From: Chitinophagales bacterium
GTDB lineage: Bacteria; Bacteroidota; Bacteroidia; Chitinophagales; UBA2359
DNA length: 64,000 nt
NCBI GenBank assembly: GCA_016787295.1
Contig: JAEUUX010000164.1
Coordinates: 1 to 64,000 of the forward strand
Direction: 5' to 3'
Of this stretch, positions 17,776 through 26,653 are shown one piece after another (position 1 is the stretch's first letter; each line of letters opens with the position of its first letter). The position numbers and the translations under genes are program-made. The notes beneath the pieces were generated by a model that saw only the letters and a list, made by a program, of their open reading frames with translations, was not told where the DNA came from and searched no databases.

Positions 17776-18981
17776 TTAATAGGTATGCGGAAGTTCGATA
17801 TCAATTTGTTCGTGCCAAGGCAAGCCATGCTTGTTGAGCAATGCCATGAAAGGGTCAGGATTTTGCTCTTCGGTATTATAGACACCCGGCTTCATCCAAT
17901 CTGCATGAGTAAGCATCAATGCCGCGCCAATTGCCGCAGGTACGCCGGTTGTATACGACACCGCTTGGGCTTGTACTTCCGTGTATGTTTCGGCATGGTC
18001 ACAATTATTATACACATAATAAGTTCGTTCTTTGCCAGCCTTAACACCCTTGATTTGGCAACCGATAGAAGTTTGACCTGTATAATTTTCGCCCAACGAA
18101 GCAGGTTCGGGTAACACCGCCTTTAAAAACTCCAAAGGAATAACCTCCACACCCTTATACATCACAGGGTCGATACGCGTCATACCCACATTTTGCAAAA
18201 CCATAAGGTGCGTAATATATTGCTGTCCAAACGTCATCCAAAAACGCGCCCGACGCAAAGTAGGAAAATTCTTCACCAACGACTCCAACTCCTCATGGAA
18301 CAACAAATAAGACTCGCGCTCCCCGATTTCGGGATAATGAATCGCCTTATGAATTTCCAACGGATCTGTCTCTACCCACTGCCCATTTTCGTAGTACTTA
18401 CCACGTTGAGTAATTTCGCGGATATTGATTTCGGGATTAAAATTAGTAGCAAAAGCTTTGCCATGATTACCCGCATTACAATCGATGATATCTAAATAAT
18501 GAAGTTCATCAAAATAATGTTTAGCGGCGTATGCCGTAAAAACACCTGTCACACCTGGGTCAAAACCACAGCCCAACAACGCCATAATGCCGCGCTCCTT
18601 AAAACGCTCATGATATGCCCATTGCCAGCTATACTCAAATTTTGCCACATCTTTAGGCTCATAATTAGCCGTGTCTAAATAATGCACACCTGTTGCCAAA
18701 CATGCGTCCATAATCGGCAAATCCTGATAAGGCAAAGCCACATTAATAACAATATCAGGCTGAAAACGTTCTATCAAAGCCACAACATTTTGCGGATCAT
18801 CTGCATCGACCTGCGCGGTTTGTATGCGCGTTGTGGTCACTTCCGAAGCAATTTTTTCACACTTCGACAAAGTACGGCTCGCCAACATAATGTCGCCAAA
18901 AACTTCGGGCATCATCGCGCACTTTTTAACAACTACGTTGCCAACGCCGCCCGCACCAATAATCAATACTTTTTTTGCCAT
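17776..18981 (-). CDS. Saccharopine dehydrogenase-family protein, likely carboxynorspermidine dehydrogenase
   Basis: The start at ATG 18981 gives MAKKVLIIGAGGVGN, the Rossmann dinucleotide motif; the in-frame extension to 19119 runs past the promoter and is not used. The 401-residue protein has the LYS1-like layout: an NAD(P)-binding N-terminus (SRTLSKCEKIASEV, INVALPYQDLPIMDACLATGVHYLDTA), GCGFDPGVTGVFTAYA, and a C-terminal substrate domain. This form and length are typical of bacterial carboxy(nor)spermidine dehydrogenase, which condenses aspartate semialdehyde with a diamine in polyamine synthesis. The decarboxylase partner (NspC) is not in the window. A true saccharopine dehydrogenase is the alternative. 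Confidence 0.75.
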   Translation of the reverse strand: MAKKVLIIGAGGVGNVVVKKCAMMPEVFGDIMLASRTLSKCEKIASEVTTTRIQTAQVDADDPQNVVALIERFQPDIVINVALPYQDLPIMDACLATGVHYLDTANYEPKDVAKFEYSWQWAYHERFKERGIMALLGCGFDPGVTGVFTAYAAKHYFDELHYLDIIDCNAGNHGKAFATNFNPEINIREITQRGKYYENGQWVETDPLEIHKAIHYPEIGERESYLLFHEELESLVKNFPTLRRARFWMTFGQQYITHLMVLQNVGMTRIDPVMYKGVEVIPLEFLKAVLPEPASLGENYTGQTSIGCQIKGVKAGKERTYYVYNNCDHAETYTEVQAQAVSYTTGVPAAIGAALMLTHADWMKPGVYNTEEQNPDPFMALLNKHGLPWHEQIDIELPHTY

Positions 18982-19077
18982 TATTAAAAAATGATAGAAA
19001 TTTAATTTTCGAAACAAAAAAACAATAACGCAACAGTACAAACTGTTATCGTTATTATGGTACAACATTTTTCGGCA

Positions 19078-19085
19078 CAAAGGTA
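19078..19085 (-). promoter_or_regulatory. Candidate -7 box of the dehydrogenase gene
   Basis: TACCTTTG on the minus strand. The resulting transcript would start near 19070, upstream of ATG 18981 but downstream of the longest possible ORF start, supporting the shorter protein. Confidence 0.5.
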
Positions 19086-19173
19086 CGGTTATTTTAGCAT
19101 AATAAACCCAATAATGCACCCCAATTTGTGCAACTCCTATTTTTTTGCTTCATAAATATTATTATTATTATTT

Positions 19174-19284
19174 GGGCGTTTCCCTGCGGGTCGGGCTGCT
19201 GCGGGCTTCGCTACGCTTGGTGCTACGTTGCTCTCCGCACTGGCTAACGCCACCCTCCGCATCCCTAACGCGCTTCGCCACCCG
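19174..19284 (-). repeat. Structured repeat core, copy B (no clear terminal repeats)
   Basis: The core reads on the minus strand and matches copy A at almost every position (one visible change is gcaacg-T-agcac against gcaacg-C-agcac). Outside the core there is weak similarity to copy A on the left (GTTGTTTTTG.. about 45 bp upstream) and an AAGCAAAA..GGA trace on the right, so this may be a decayed full element. No target duplication is visible. Confidence 0.8.
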
Positions 19285-19285
19285 A

Positions 19286-19773
19286 TAAAAATCCCATATT
19301 TTATTGAACCAAAAACAACCAACACCTGATTATTAACATAGATTTTGACAATTACCACATCTATTTGAACAACTACTCAATTCAATTTGCAATCAAAAAT
19401 CAATAACCAACAATAAGATGTTATAATTATCCCAAAGTCACATAAAACCTATCCACGAACCACAATAAATCACTTGAAAAATCAAATCTACCGTTTGGAG
19501 TATAATTATGAGCATAGAAAAAGTATTTAGTCACTAAATTTGCAGTTTTTTTGATGACCATAGTTTTTCTAATAAACCCAAACGACACAATATATGGAAA
19601 TATGATTGCCAAAAATAAAAATATGATAACACTACAAAATCAAGAATATGTTTGATAAAAATGATTTTTTAATAAATCGCTATATGTTGAGCTTATTTTC
19701 TGCCTTGCAACAAAATACAACTATTTTTAGTGACTTCATAGCAACAAAAAGCGGTTTTATAAGATATTTTGTC
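19286..19773. other. AT-rich intergenic stretch, no supported gene
   Basis: Between the repeat and the glycogen gene promoter. A 61-codon minus-strand frame (19427-19612) has no recognisable family, no signal peptide and AT-driven composition. No RNA motif recognised. Confidence 0.4.
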
Positions 19774-19781
19774 TACCTTTG
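19774..19781 (+). promoter_or_regulatory. Candidate -7 box of the glycogen synthase-phosphorylase gene
   Basis: TACCTTTG, 73 bp before the start codon. No convincing TTTG box at the usual distance. Confidence 0.5.
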
Positions 19782-19854
19782 CAGCCCTATATGCTATTTA
19801 ACACCCCTTTTTTACGCTGATAATAAAGTATTTTAACACCTCAAAAAAAGAAAA

Positions 19855-22800
19855 ATGCAGCAACATTCCTTACCTGACTACTTGTTCGAGACAAGTTGGG
19901 AAGTCTGTAACAAAGTAGGCGGTATCTATACCGTCATAGCCTCAAAAACACCTGTATTACGTCCTAAATTGGACGAAAGATTACTGTTCATTGGTCCCGA
20001 TGTATGGAAAGGCGAGGGCGAAAATCCCGATTTTACAGAGGATAAACAACTCTATAAGGCATGGCGCGAACAGGCTTTAAGCGAAGGTTTGAAGATTCGG
20101 ATAGGCTATTGGAACATTCCCGACCGTCCTATTGCTATTCTTATTGACTTCACACCTTTGTTTTCACAAAAAAACGACATTTTTACTGACCTCTGGCTTA
20201 ATTTTCAGTTAGACTCCATCGATGGTGGTTGGGATTACATAGAGCCGGCTTTGTTTGGCTATGCAGCGGGCAAGGTCATCGAAAGTTTTGCCCATTTTCA
20301 TGCCACCATTACACCGAGCATTGTGGCACAATTCCACGAATGGATGACCGGCACTGGCATTCTCTATCTTCGTCAAAATCTACCTCATGTAGCTACTGTT
20401 TTCACAACCCACGCCACTGTTTTAGGGCGTTGTATTGCGGGCAATGGTATGCCATTGTATGAATCCTTATCAACCTATAAAGCCGAACAGTTGGCGCGAC
20501 AATTTGGGGTGACCGCCAAGCAGTCGCTCGAAAAAACGAGCGCCCATCATGCCGATTGTTTTACGACCGTGAGCCAGTTGACCGCCAAAGAGTGCGCACA
20601 GTTTTTGCAAAAAACAGTCGATTTGGTGACTCCCAATGGTTTTGACGATGCGTTTGTGCCTGCCAATGCCGAAGCCCTGCAACAAGCACGCAACAAAGCC
20701 CGACAAAAATTGTTATCTGTTGCCGAAGCCGTGTGCCATTCTCCCATCGATTCCGATGCTTATTTGGTAGTGACAAGCGGACGCTATGAATTTCACAACA
20801 AAGGGATAGATATTTTTATTGATGCTCTCCATACCTTGCACCAACAAAACCTTGAACGTTGTCTTGTTGCCTACATTATGGTGCCAGCTCATCATGCAGG
20901 GGTACGTCGTTCTTTGTTAGACCATTTACAGCATGGCAACGCAGCAACTACCACTGATGACAACCGCATTTTGACCCATCATTTGCACAATCCCGAACAA
21001 GACCCCGTGTTGCAACGTTTAGCAAAATATGGCTTATACAATGCACCTGATAGCCGCATCAAAGTTATTTTTGTGCCAAGCTATCTCAATGGACACGATG
21101 AATTGTTTAATGTTTCTTACTATGATTTACTCGTTGGGTGCGATCTTTCTGTTTTCCCATCCTATTATGAACCTTGGGGTTACACACCTTTGGAGAGTTT
21201 GGCGTTTGGTGTGCCAACCATTACAACCACTTTGGCAGGTTTTGGTTTGTGGGCAAAAGAAAAATTAGCAGGTTTGCATTCGGGTTTAAGTGTCATTGAA
21301 CGCACCGACAGCAACGACGCAACCGTTGTGGAACAAGTTGCTCAACAAATATTGAAAGCCACTTTGCAGTCACCACAAGCCGAACACTATGCTCGCCAAG
21401 CCGCGCGCGAAATTTCTTTTATTGCTCGTTGGGATAATCTTATACAATATTATTATTCAGCCTATCATATAGCCCTTCAACAAGCCGCCGAACGACAACC
21501 TACTATGGGAATAAGTATGCCAATGTTACAAACTATTAATACTTATGCCGAGCCGTTGGCAGATGAACCCAAATGGAAGCGCGTTTTGATTACAGCAAGT
21601 TTACCACCTCAATTGATACCTCTACAAGAGATGGTACAAAATCTGTGGTGGTGCTGGCAACCCGACGCACAACGTTTGTTGGCAGCTATTAAACCTGAAT
21701 GGTGGCAAAAAAATGACCAAAATCCCATTGCCCTTCTTGATGCTTTGACGGTGGAAGACTATCAACGTTTGCAACATGATAATGATTTTATGACTTTGTT
21801 GCAAAACGTGTATGCTCGTTTCCAACAATATATGGAAAGTCCATACGCCCCAAATTCGCCACAAATAGCCTATTTTTGTATGGAATATGGCTTACACCAC
21901 ACCCTAAAATTGTATTCAGGCGGTTTGGGAATTCTGGCAGGAGACTACCTAAAAGAAGCCTCCGACTCGCGCTGCAATATGGTAGCAATAGGTTTATTGT
22001 ATCGTTATGGCTATTTTACGCAGCAAATTTCGGCAAAAGGCGAGCAGATAGACCACTACGAACCGCAGCGTTTTTCGCATTTGCCTTTGCACCCTGTCAA
22101 AGACGAACAAGGTAATTGGGTGCGCATTAGCTTGCCGTTACCGGGACGTTTGTTATATGCCAAAATCTGGCAAGTCCCTGTGGGGCGCATTAATTTGTAT
22201 TTGTTGGATACCGATATTTCTGAAAATAGCGAAGAAGACCGAACTATTACACACCGCTTGTATGGTGGCGATTGGGAAATGCGCCTTAAGCAAGAGATAT
22301 TGTTGGGTATTGGCGGTGTGCGGTTGCTCAAAATTTTGCAGTACAAACCCGACCTTTTCCACCTCAACGAAGGTCATGCGGCTTTTTCAGGTTTGGAACG
22401 TTTGCGCCTAATGGTCAACGAACAATCGTTACAATTGGACGAAGCCTTAGAATTGGTGCGTGGCAGTTCGTTGTTTACCACGCATACACCTGTTCCAGCG
22501 GGTCATGATGCGTTTAGCGAAGATCTTTTGCGTGCCTATCTGTCCAATTATTCCGACGAACTGCACTTGTCTTGGCAAGATTTTATGGCAATGGGCAAAA
22601 TCAACCAATATGATGTGTCCGAAAAATTCTCGATGTCGCATTTAGCCATTCGCACTTCACAAGGTATTAATGGTGTTTCACGCATACATGGTGCCGTTTC
22701 GCGCGATATGTTTTTACCTTTATGGAAAGGCTATACAGCCCAAGAGTTACATGTAGGTTATGTCACCAATGGAGTGCATTATCCGACTTGGGTGGCACCC

Positions 22801-24108
22801 GAATGGGACGCACTATATAGACAAACCTTTGGCGAGGCTTTTTTAGAAGACCAATCCAATACCGCTTTTTGGCAACACATAGAAACAGTAGAAGACGAAA
22901 CGCTTTGGCAAATTCGCCTACAACGCAAACGTCTTTTGTTAGACCATGTTCGCCATTTGTTGCAATATGAACTAAAAAAACGCCAACGAAGCCCACGCGA
23001 CATTGTCAACCTTACGAAGAGCCTACAGCCCGAAAGCCTCATTATTGGCTTTGCTCGACGTTTTGCAACCTATAAACGCGCCCAATTATTGTTTAGCGAT
23101 CCCGAACGTTTGCTACAAATCGTAAACGATTCCGACCGTCCTATTTTGTTTCTTTTTGCAGGCAAAGCTCACCCCGCCGACAAGGCAGGACAACAACTGA
23201 TTCAACAAATCGTGAACCTAAGCGAACAACCCGCTTGGCGCGGCAAAGTTTTGTTTTTGGAAAACTATGATATGCAGTTGGCTCGTTTGTTGGTACAAGG
23301 TGTAGATGTGTGGCTCAATACACCAACACGCCCCTTGGAAGCAAGCGGCACAAGTGGCATGAAAGCAGCAATGAATGGAGTGCTTAATTTTTCGGTTTTG
23401 GACGGTTGGTGGGCAGAAGCATATACTCCACAAGCAGGCTGGGCATTGACACAAGAACGCACCTATCCGCCACAATACCAAGATTATCAGAACGAATTGG
23501 ACGCACAAACGATTTATAATATTTTGGAAAATGATTTGGTTCCATTATATTTTCAACGCGATGCCAATCAAATTCCAACAGCTTGGCTCCAAAAAGTGAA
23601 AGCCAATATTGCAACAGTAGCGCCACGATTTACCACCAAACGCATGTTGGACGACTACCGAACGCGCTATTATCAGCCTTTGTTTGAGCGTATACAGTGG
23701 TTGCGTGCCGATAGCCAAGTAGCCGCCTTAGATTTGGCACGTTGGAAAAGAAATGTTAGGCGCAATTGGGAGCAAATAAGCGTTTTGAGTACGCAAATGT
23801 TAGATACTTCTAATCATGCTTTGTCGCTGACCGATACTTTTACGGCTACCATTACGCTACAAATTGGCGAATTACAAAGTAGCGATATTGCGGTCACTTT
23901 GTTAATCATTGAACGTACCTCTGAAACCGATTTCAGAATTGTATTGCGCCAAAGTCTTGGTGTGAAAGAAAGTGGCGATGGCATAGCGGTATATCAATGT
24001 ACTATTTCGCCTGAAGTGGCAGGCGTATTTGACTATGGTTTCCGCATTAGTCCACAGCACCCAGGTTTACCCTATTCCGAAGATTTTGGTCTGGTGCGCT
24101 GGGTATAA
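19855..24108 (+). CDS. Fused glycogen synthase (GT3) - glycogen/alpha-glucan phosphorylase (GT35)
   Basis: A 1417-residue two-enzyme fusion. Residues about 1-560 are a GT3 glycogen synthase: LFETSWEVCNKVGGIYTVI at the start, THATVLGR, and the paired glutamates of EPWGYTPLE (Glu439, Glu447). A linker follows, then residues about 580-1417 form an alpha-glucan phosphorylase of the short type: EYGLHHTLKLYSGGLGILAGDYLK, LNEGHAAF, THTPVPAGHDAF, and the pyridoxal-phosphate site EASGTSGMKAA with Lys1170. One half would add glucose from a nucleotide sugar, the other would release glucose-1-phosphate, so regulation must decide the direction. Related fusions exist in other Bacteroidota. It stands alone, with a hairpin at 24123-24160. 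Confidence 0.92.
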   Translation: MQQHSLPDYLFETSWEVCNKVGGIYTVIASKTPVLRPKLDERLLFIGPDVWKGEGENPDFTEDKQLYKAWREQALSEGLKIRIGYWNIPDRPIAILIDFTPLFSQKNDIFTDLWLNFQLDSIDGGWDYIEPALFGYAAGKVIESFAHFHATITPSIVAQFHEWMTGTGILYLRQNLPHVATVFTTHATVLGRCIAGNGMPLYESLSTYKAEQLARQFGVTAKQSLEKTSAHHADCFTTVSQLTAKECAQFLQKTVDLVTPNGFDDAFVPANAEALQQARNKARQKLLSVAEAVCHSPIDSDAYLVVTSGRYEFHNKGIDIFIDALHTLHQQNLERCLVAYIMVPAHHAGVRRSLLDHLQHGNAATTTDDNRILTHHLHNPEQDPVLQRLAKYGLYNAPDSRIKVIFVPSYLNGHDELFNVSYYDLLVGCDLSVFPSYYEPWGYTPLESLAFGVPTITTTLAGFGLWAKEKLAGLHSGLSVIERTDSNDATVVEQVAQQILKATLQSPQAEHYARQAAREISFIARWDNLIQYYYSAYHIALQQAAERQPTMGISMPMLQTINTYAEPLADEPKWKRVLITASLPPQLIPLQEMVQNLWWCWQPDAQRLLAAIKPEWWQKNDQNPIALLDALTVEDYQRLQHDNDFMTLLQNVYARFQQYMESPYAPNSPQIAYFCMEYGLHHTLKLYSGGLGILAGDYLKEASDSRCNMVAIGLLYRYGYFTQQISAKGEQIDHYEPQRFSHLPLHPVKDEQGNWVRISLPLPGRLLYAKIWQVPVGRINLYLLDTDISENSEEDRTITHRLYGGDWEMRLKQEILLGIGGVRLLKILQYKPDLFHLNEGHAAFSGLERLRLMVNEQSLQLDEALELVRGSSLFTTHTPVPAGHDAFSEDLLRAYLSNYSDELHLSWQDFMAMGKINQYDVSEKFSMSHLAIRTSQGINGVSRIHGAVSRDMFLPLWKGYTAQELHVGYVTNGVHYPTWVAPEWDALYRQTFGEAFLEDQSNTAFWQHIETVEDETLWQIRLQRKRLLLDHVRHLLQYELKKRQRSPRDIVNLTKSLQPESLIIGFARRFATYKRAQLLFSDPERLLQIVNDSDRPILFLFAGKAHPADKAGQQLIQQIVNLSEQPAWRGKVLFLENYDMQLARLLVQGVDVWLNTPTRPLEASGTSGMKAAMNGVLNFSVLDGWWAEAYTPQAGWALTQERTYPPQYQDYQNELDAQTIYNILENDLVPLYFQRDANQIPTAWLQKVKANIATVAPRFTTKRMLDDYRTRYYQPLFERIQWLRADSQVAALDLARWKRNVRRNWEQISVLSTQMLDTSNHALSLTDTFTATITLQIGELQSSDIAVTLLIIERTSETDFRIVLRQSLGVKESGDGIAVYQCTISPEVAGVFDYGFRISPQHPGLPYSEDFGLVRWV

Positions 24109-24122
24109 ATAACTACAAAAAA

Positions 24123-24160
24123 TAGGAGCTATCCATAAGTGACTTATGGGTAGCTCCTAA
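24123..24160 (+). terminator. Terminator of the glycogen gene
   Basis: TAGGAGCTA..CCATAAG pairs with CTTATGG..TAGCTCCTA with one mismatch and a short loop. No long T-run follows. Confidence 0.75.
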
Positions 24161-24397
24161 TTATGACTATGCGAAATTTTAAAATAACTTACAAAATTTT
24201 ATTTTTTTTTGAGAAAATTATAACCCTCAAAAAAAACTACAAACAGCTTGTTATCTCCATTATTTGGTAGCAAAATGCTATATAGCAATGTTTTGCGAGA
24301 TAGTATTGTAGCTCTGATATAAGCACTTTTTTATGTTTTATAAGAGAGATAAAATGGCTAATTATGAGCGTATTAGTCCCATTTTTTTGTATAAATG

Positions 24398-25210
24398 TTA
24401 TTGATTTTGGTGACAATTGCTAAATATATTTGTCACATTATTGTTGGTAATGGCTGAGACTTCTTCTATCGAAATGCCTTTGATGTCAGCTATATACTGT
24501 GCAATAATTTTGATATGTGCCGACTCGTTGCGTTTTTGTTTAGAGTCCTTTGCCGACCGATATGGCTCAGGTGCAAGATAGGGTGAGTCTGTCTCCAATA
24601 CGATATGTTCAAGCGGAATTTCTTTGATAATGGCAGGTAAGATACTTTTTTTGTAGGTAATATATCCTCCAAAACCCATGTAGAAATTGCCCAATTCGAT
24701 GACTTGTCGAGCTGCTTGTAGGTCATCACTAAAACAATGAAAAATACCTTTGAGTTCGGGTGTGTGATGTTGTGCTATCAAATCAAAAGTATCTTGAAAA
24801 GCGTTTCGGGTGTGTAAGATGATAGGTAAATTGTATTTTTTTGCCCAACTGATGTGTTTTTTGAGAGATTCTTTTTGTTGTTCTACAAAAGTTAAATCCC
24901 AATAATAGTCCAAACCCGTTTCGCCAATACCATAAATAGGGATTCGCGTCTGCTCTAACTCTTGGTGAGCCTGTTGAAGTTCGGTTTCAAAGTCGGCTTT
25001 GACGGAGCAAGGATGCACACCAGCCATACCTTTGCATTGTTGTGGGTATTGTTGTACTAATGCCACCAACATCTCCATCGATTCGGCATCTACGTTGGGC
25101 AAGTATATTTGTGTAACTCCGTTGTTTTTTGCTCGTTGCAACATATCGGCTCGGTCTCTATCAAACATTGGATAATAGAGATGAGCATGAGTATCTACCA
25201 GATGGTTCAT
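24398..25210 (-). CDS. TatD-family metal-dependent hydrolase (DNase)
   Basis: A 270-residue TIM-barrel hydrolase. Metal ligands are visible as DTHAH at residues 6-10, GIGETGLDYYW (Glu near 96), LHTRNA (His), FHCFS (His) and ETDSPYLAP (Asp). TatD proteins are 3'-5' exonucleases or general hydrolases in DNA repair. The gene stands alone, with a -7 box TACCTTTG on the minus strand at 25360-25367. Confidence 0.92.
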   Translation of the reverse strand: MNHLVDTHAHLYYPMFDRDRADMLQRAKNNGVTQIYLPNVDAESMEMLVALVQQYPQQCKGMAGVHPCSVKADFETELQQAHQELEQTRIPIYGIGETGLDYYWDLTFVEQQKESLKKHISWAKKYNLPIILHTRNAFQDTFDLIAQHHTPELKGIFHCFSDDLQAARQVIELGNFYMGFGGYITYKKSILPAIIKEIPLEHIVLETDSPYLAPEPYRSAKDSKQKRNESAHIKIIAQYIADIKGISIEEVSAITNNNVTNIFSNCHQNQ

Positions 25211-25588
25211 GCGTCAAGTTTATAAAAAAATGTCATTAAATTGTAACTTTTTTTGTAATTTTGCGTTACCAAACAAGCACTATCTTGTTATAGCTTAATA
25301 AGGAGGTTGTTTGATACAAAAAAAGATTAGTCAAAATTTAAGTTATTGATAAGTGGTGGCAAAGGTACGGATATTCTACCAAAAAATAAGTTTTTTGTTA
25401 TTATTATGCTAATACTCAAAAATGATGATATTTTTTTATATGTGCTTTTTAGGACTAAAAAAAGCAGATAGTTTGTTCATTATGGCATTGCCTAAACAAG
25501 TTGGCTACCAAAACTTTTTTCTTATTTCGTCGTACAACTATTTGGGGAACTATATCAAGTTTATAGTGTAACTCTTAAAACAACAACC
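25211..25588. other. Divergent intergenic region between tatD-like and thioredoxin-like genes
   Basis: Contains the minus-strand box TACCTTTG (25360-25367) for the tatD-like gene and a plus-strand TAATTTTG (25256-25263). Otherwise AT-rich with no ORF of note; an AAGGAGG at about 25300 is not followed by a useful start codon. Confidence 0.45.
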
Positions 25589-26113
25589 ATGAAAACGTAT
25601 ACTATTTTTTTATTAATCCTATTGGTTTCTTTTTTTTGCAATGGTGCGGTGTTGGCTCAAAGTGCCATTTGGTCTTTGAATGAACCTACATTTACAGCAA
25701 CTACTGAGTCGGTTGGTGGTGCAACAGATATTGCTCCAACTGTTTTGATGTCTTTCTATAAAGGCAATTATGAAGAGGCTAAACAACAAGCTGTTAAAAG
25801 TGGAAAATCACTGGTTGTAGAAGTGTATTCGACGGGCAATGGGAGTGCGTCGCACCGTATGGAAACCGAAGTTTATAATAATCCCATTGTACAAACATTG
25901 TATAGCCAAAAATTTGTAGTAGTTCGTATCAACATTGATGCTACTTTAGATGATGCTAATCAAAACTTTTTGGCAGAACATCCTGTGAATTTTGTGCCTT
26001 CCTACTTCTATTTTAATACTGAGGGCGCTTATGCAGGCATGGCAAACGGTTTTCAAAATACCGATAAATTTCTTCAATTAGCTAAAAAATATGCCTCTAA
26101 TGATGACAAATAA
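25589..26113 (+). CDS. Secreted thioredoxin-fold protein lacking the CxxC motif
   Basis: A 174-residue protein with a signal peptide ending near VLAQS. The mature part follows the thioredoxin_7-type pattern (FYKGNYEEAKQQAVKSGKSLVVEVY, then FVVVRINIDA, then FVPSYFYFN). Where the neighbour at 26654 has SCPACRKMELEV, this one has NGSASHRMETEV, so both catalytic cysteines are replaced (Gly and Ser). It therefore cannot act as a dithiol oxidoreductase and may bind or fold a partner. It is followed after 82 bp by repeat copy C. Confidence 0.8.
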   Translation: MKTYTIFLLILLVSFFCNGAVLAQSAIWSLNEPTFTATTESVGGATDIAPTVLMSFYKGNYEEAKQQAVKSGKSLVVEVYSTGNGSASHRMETEVYNNPIVQTLYSQKFVVVRINIDATLDDANQNFLAEHPVNFVPSYFYFNTEGAYAGMANGFQNTDKFLQLAKKYASNDDK

Positions 26114-26195
26114 TTGGGTTTGAGCGACCTTTTCTCTGTGTGTTATTTTTTAATACAACGTCTTTGTCTTACAAATTATGCACTGTGTTGCCTCG

Positions 26196-26420
26196 TGTTC
26201 TATTTTATCTATTTTGTCGGAAAAAACTGTTTTTGCCGTAAAAAAATAACGATATGTTTGTTTGAATGGCGAAGCGCGTTAGGGATGCGGAGGGTGGCGT
26301 TAGCCAGTGCGGAGAGCAACGCAGCACCAAGCGAAGCGAAGCCCGTAGCAGCCCGACCCGCAGGGAAACGCCCAAATAAATCAATGCCTTATTATCGGAC
26401 TATTTAACCAAAATGGAACA
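26196..26420 (+). mobile_element. MITE-like element, copy C (225 bp)
   Basis: Left end TGTTCTATTTT, right end AAAATGGAACA, flanked by the perfect 4-bp duplication CTCG (26192-26195 and 26421-26424). The core lies at 26263-26373. It follows the cysteine-less thioredoxin gene by 82 bp in the same orientation, and separates it from its cysteine-containing relative. No coding capacity of its own is supported. Confidence 0.88.
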
Positions 26421-26653
26421 CTCGTTACTTATTTCATCACACTAAAACAACAATGAATCCATACTCTTCCTGCTTTGTTTGGAAGTAACAAACCACAATA
26501 GCACAGGCTGCAAAAAGCGGTTTTGGGTGTGGTTAGCTTACTAATCGAACATTTTTTTAGAACAAAATTGCTAATCGAACTTTTCCGCTACCTAATTTTC
26601 TTTAACTTACCCTCCCCTTTCGTGCTTCCCCTTGCTCATTTAAATTGTTGTTT

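Noticed and set aside
19137-19358. 73-codon minus-strand ORF across repeat B
   Set aside because: Same repeat-derived peptide; no signal of a gene outside the core.
19427-19612. 61-codon minus-strand ORF in the AT-rich gap
   Set aside because: No recognisable family, no signal peptide, no promoter box at the right place.
26114-26407. 97-codon ORF after the thioredoxin-like gene
   Set aside because: It opens directly at that gene's stop and its second half is the repeat-derived peptide; no start signal or family of its own.
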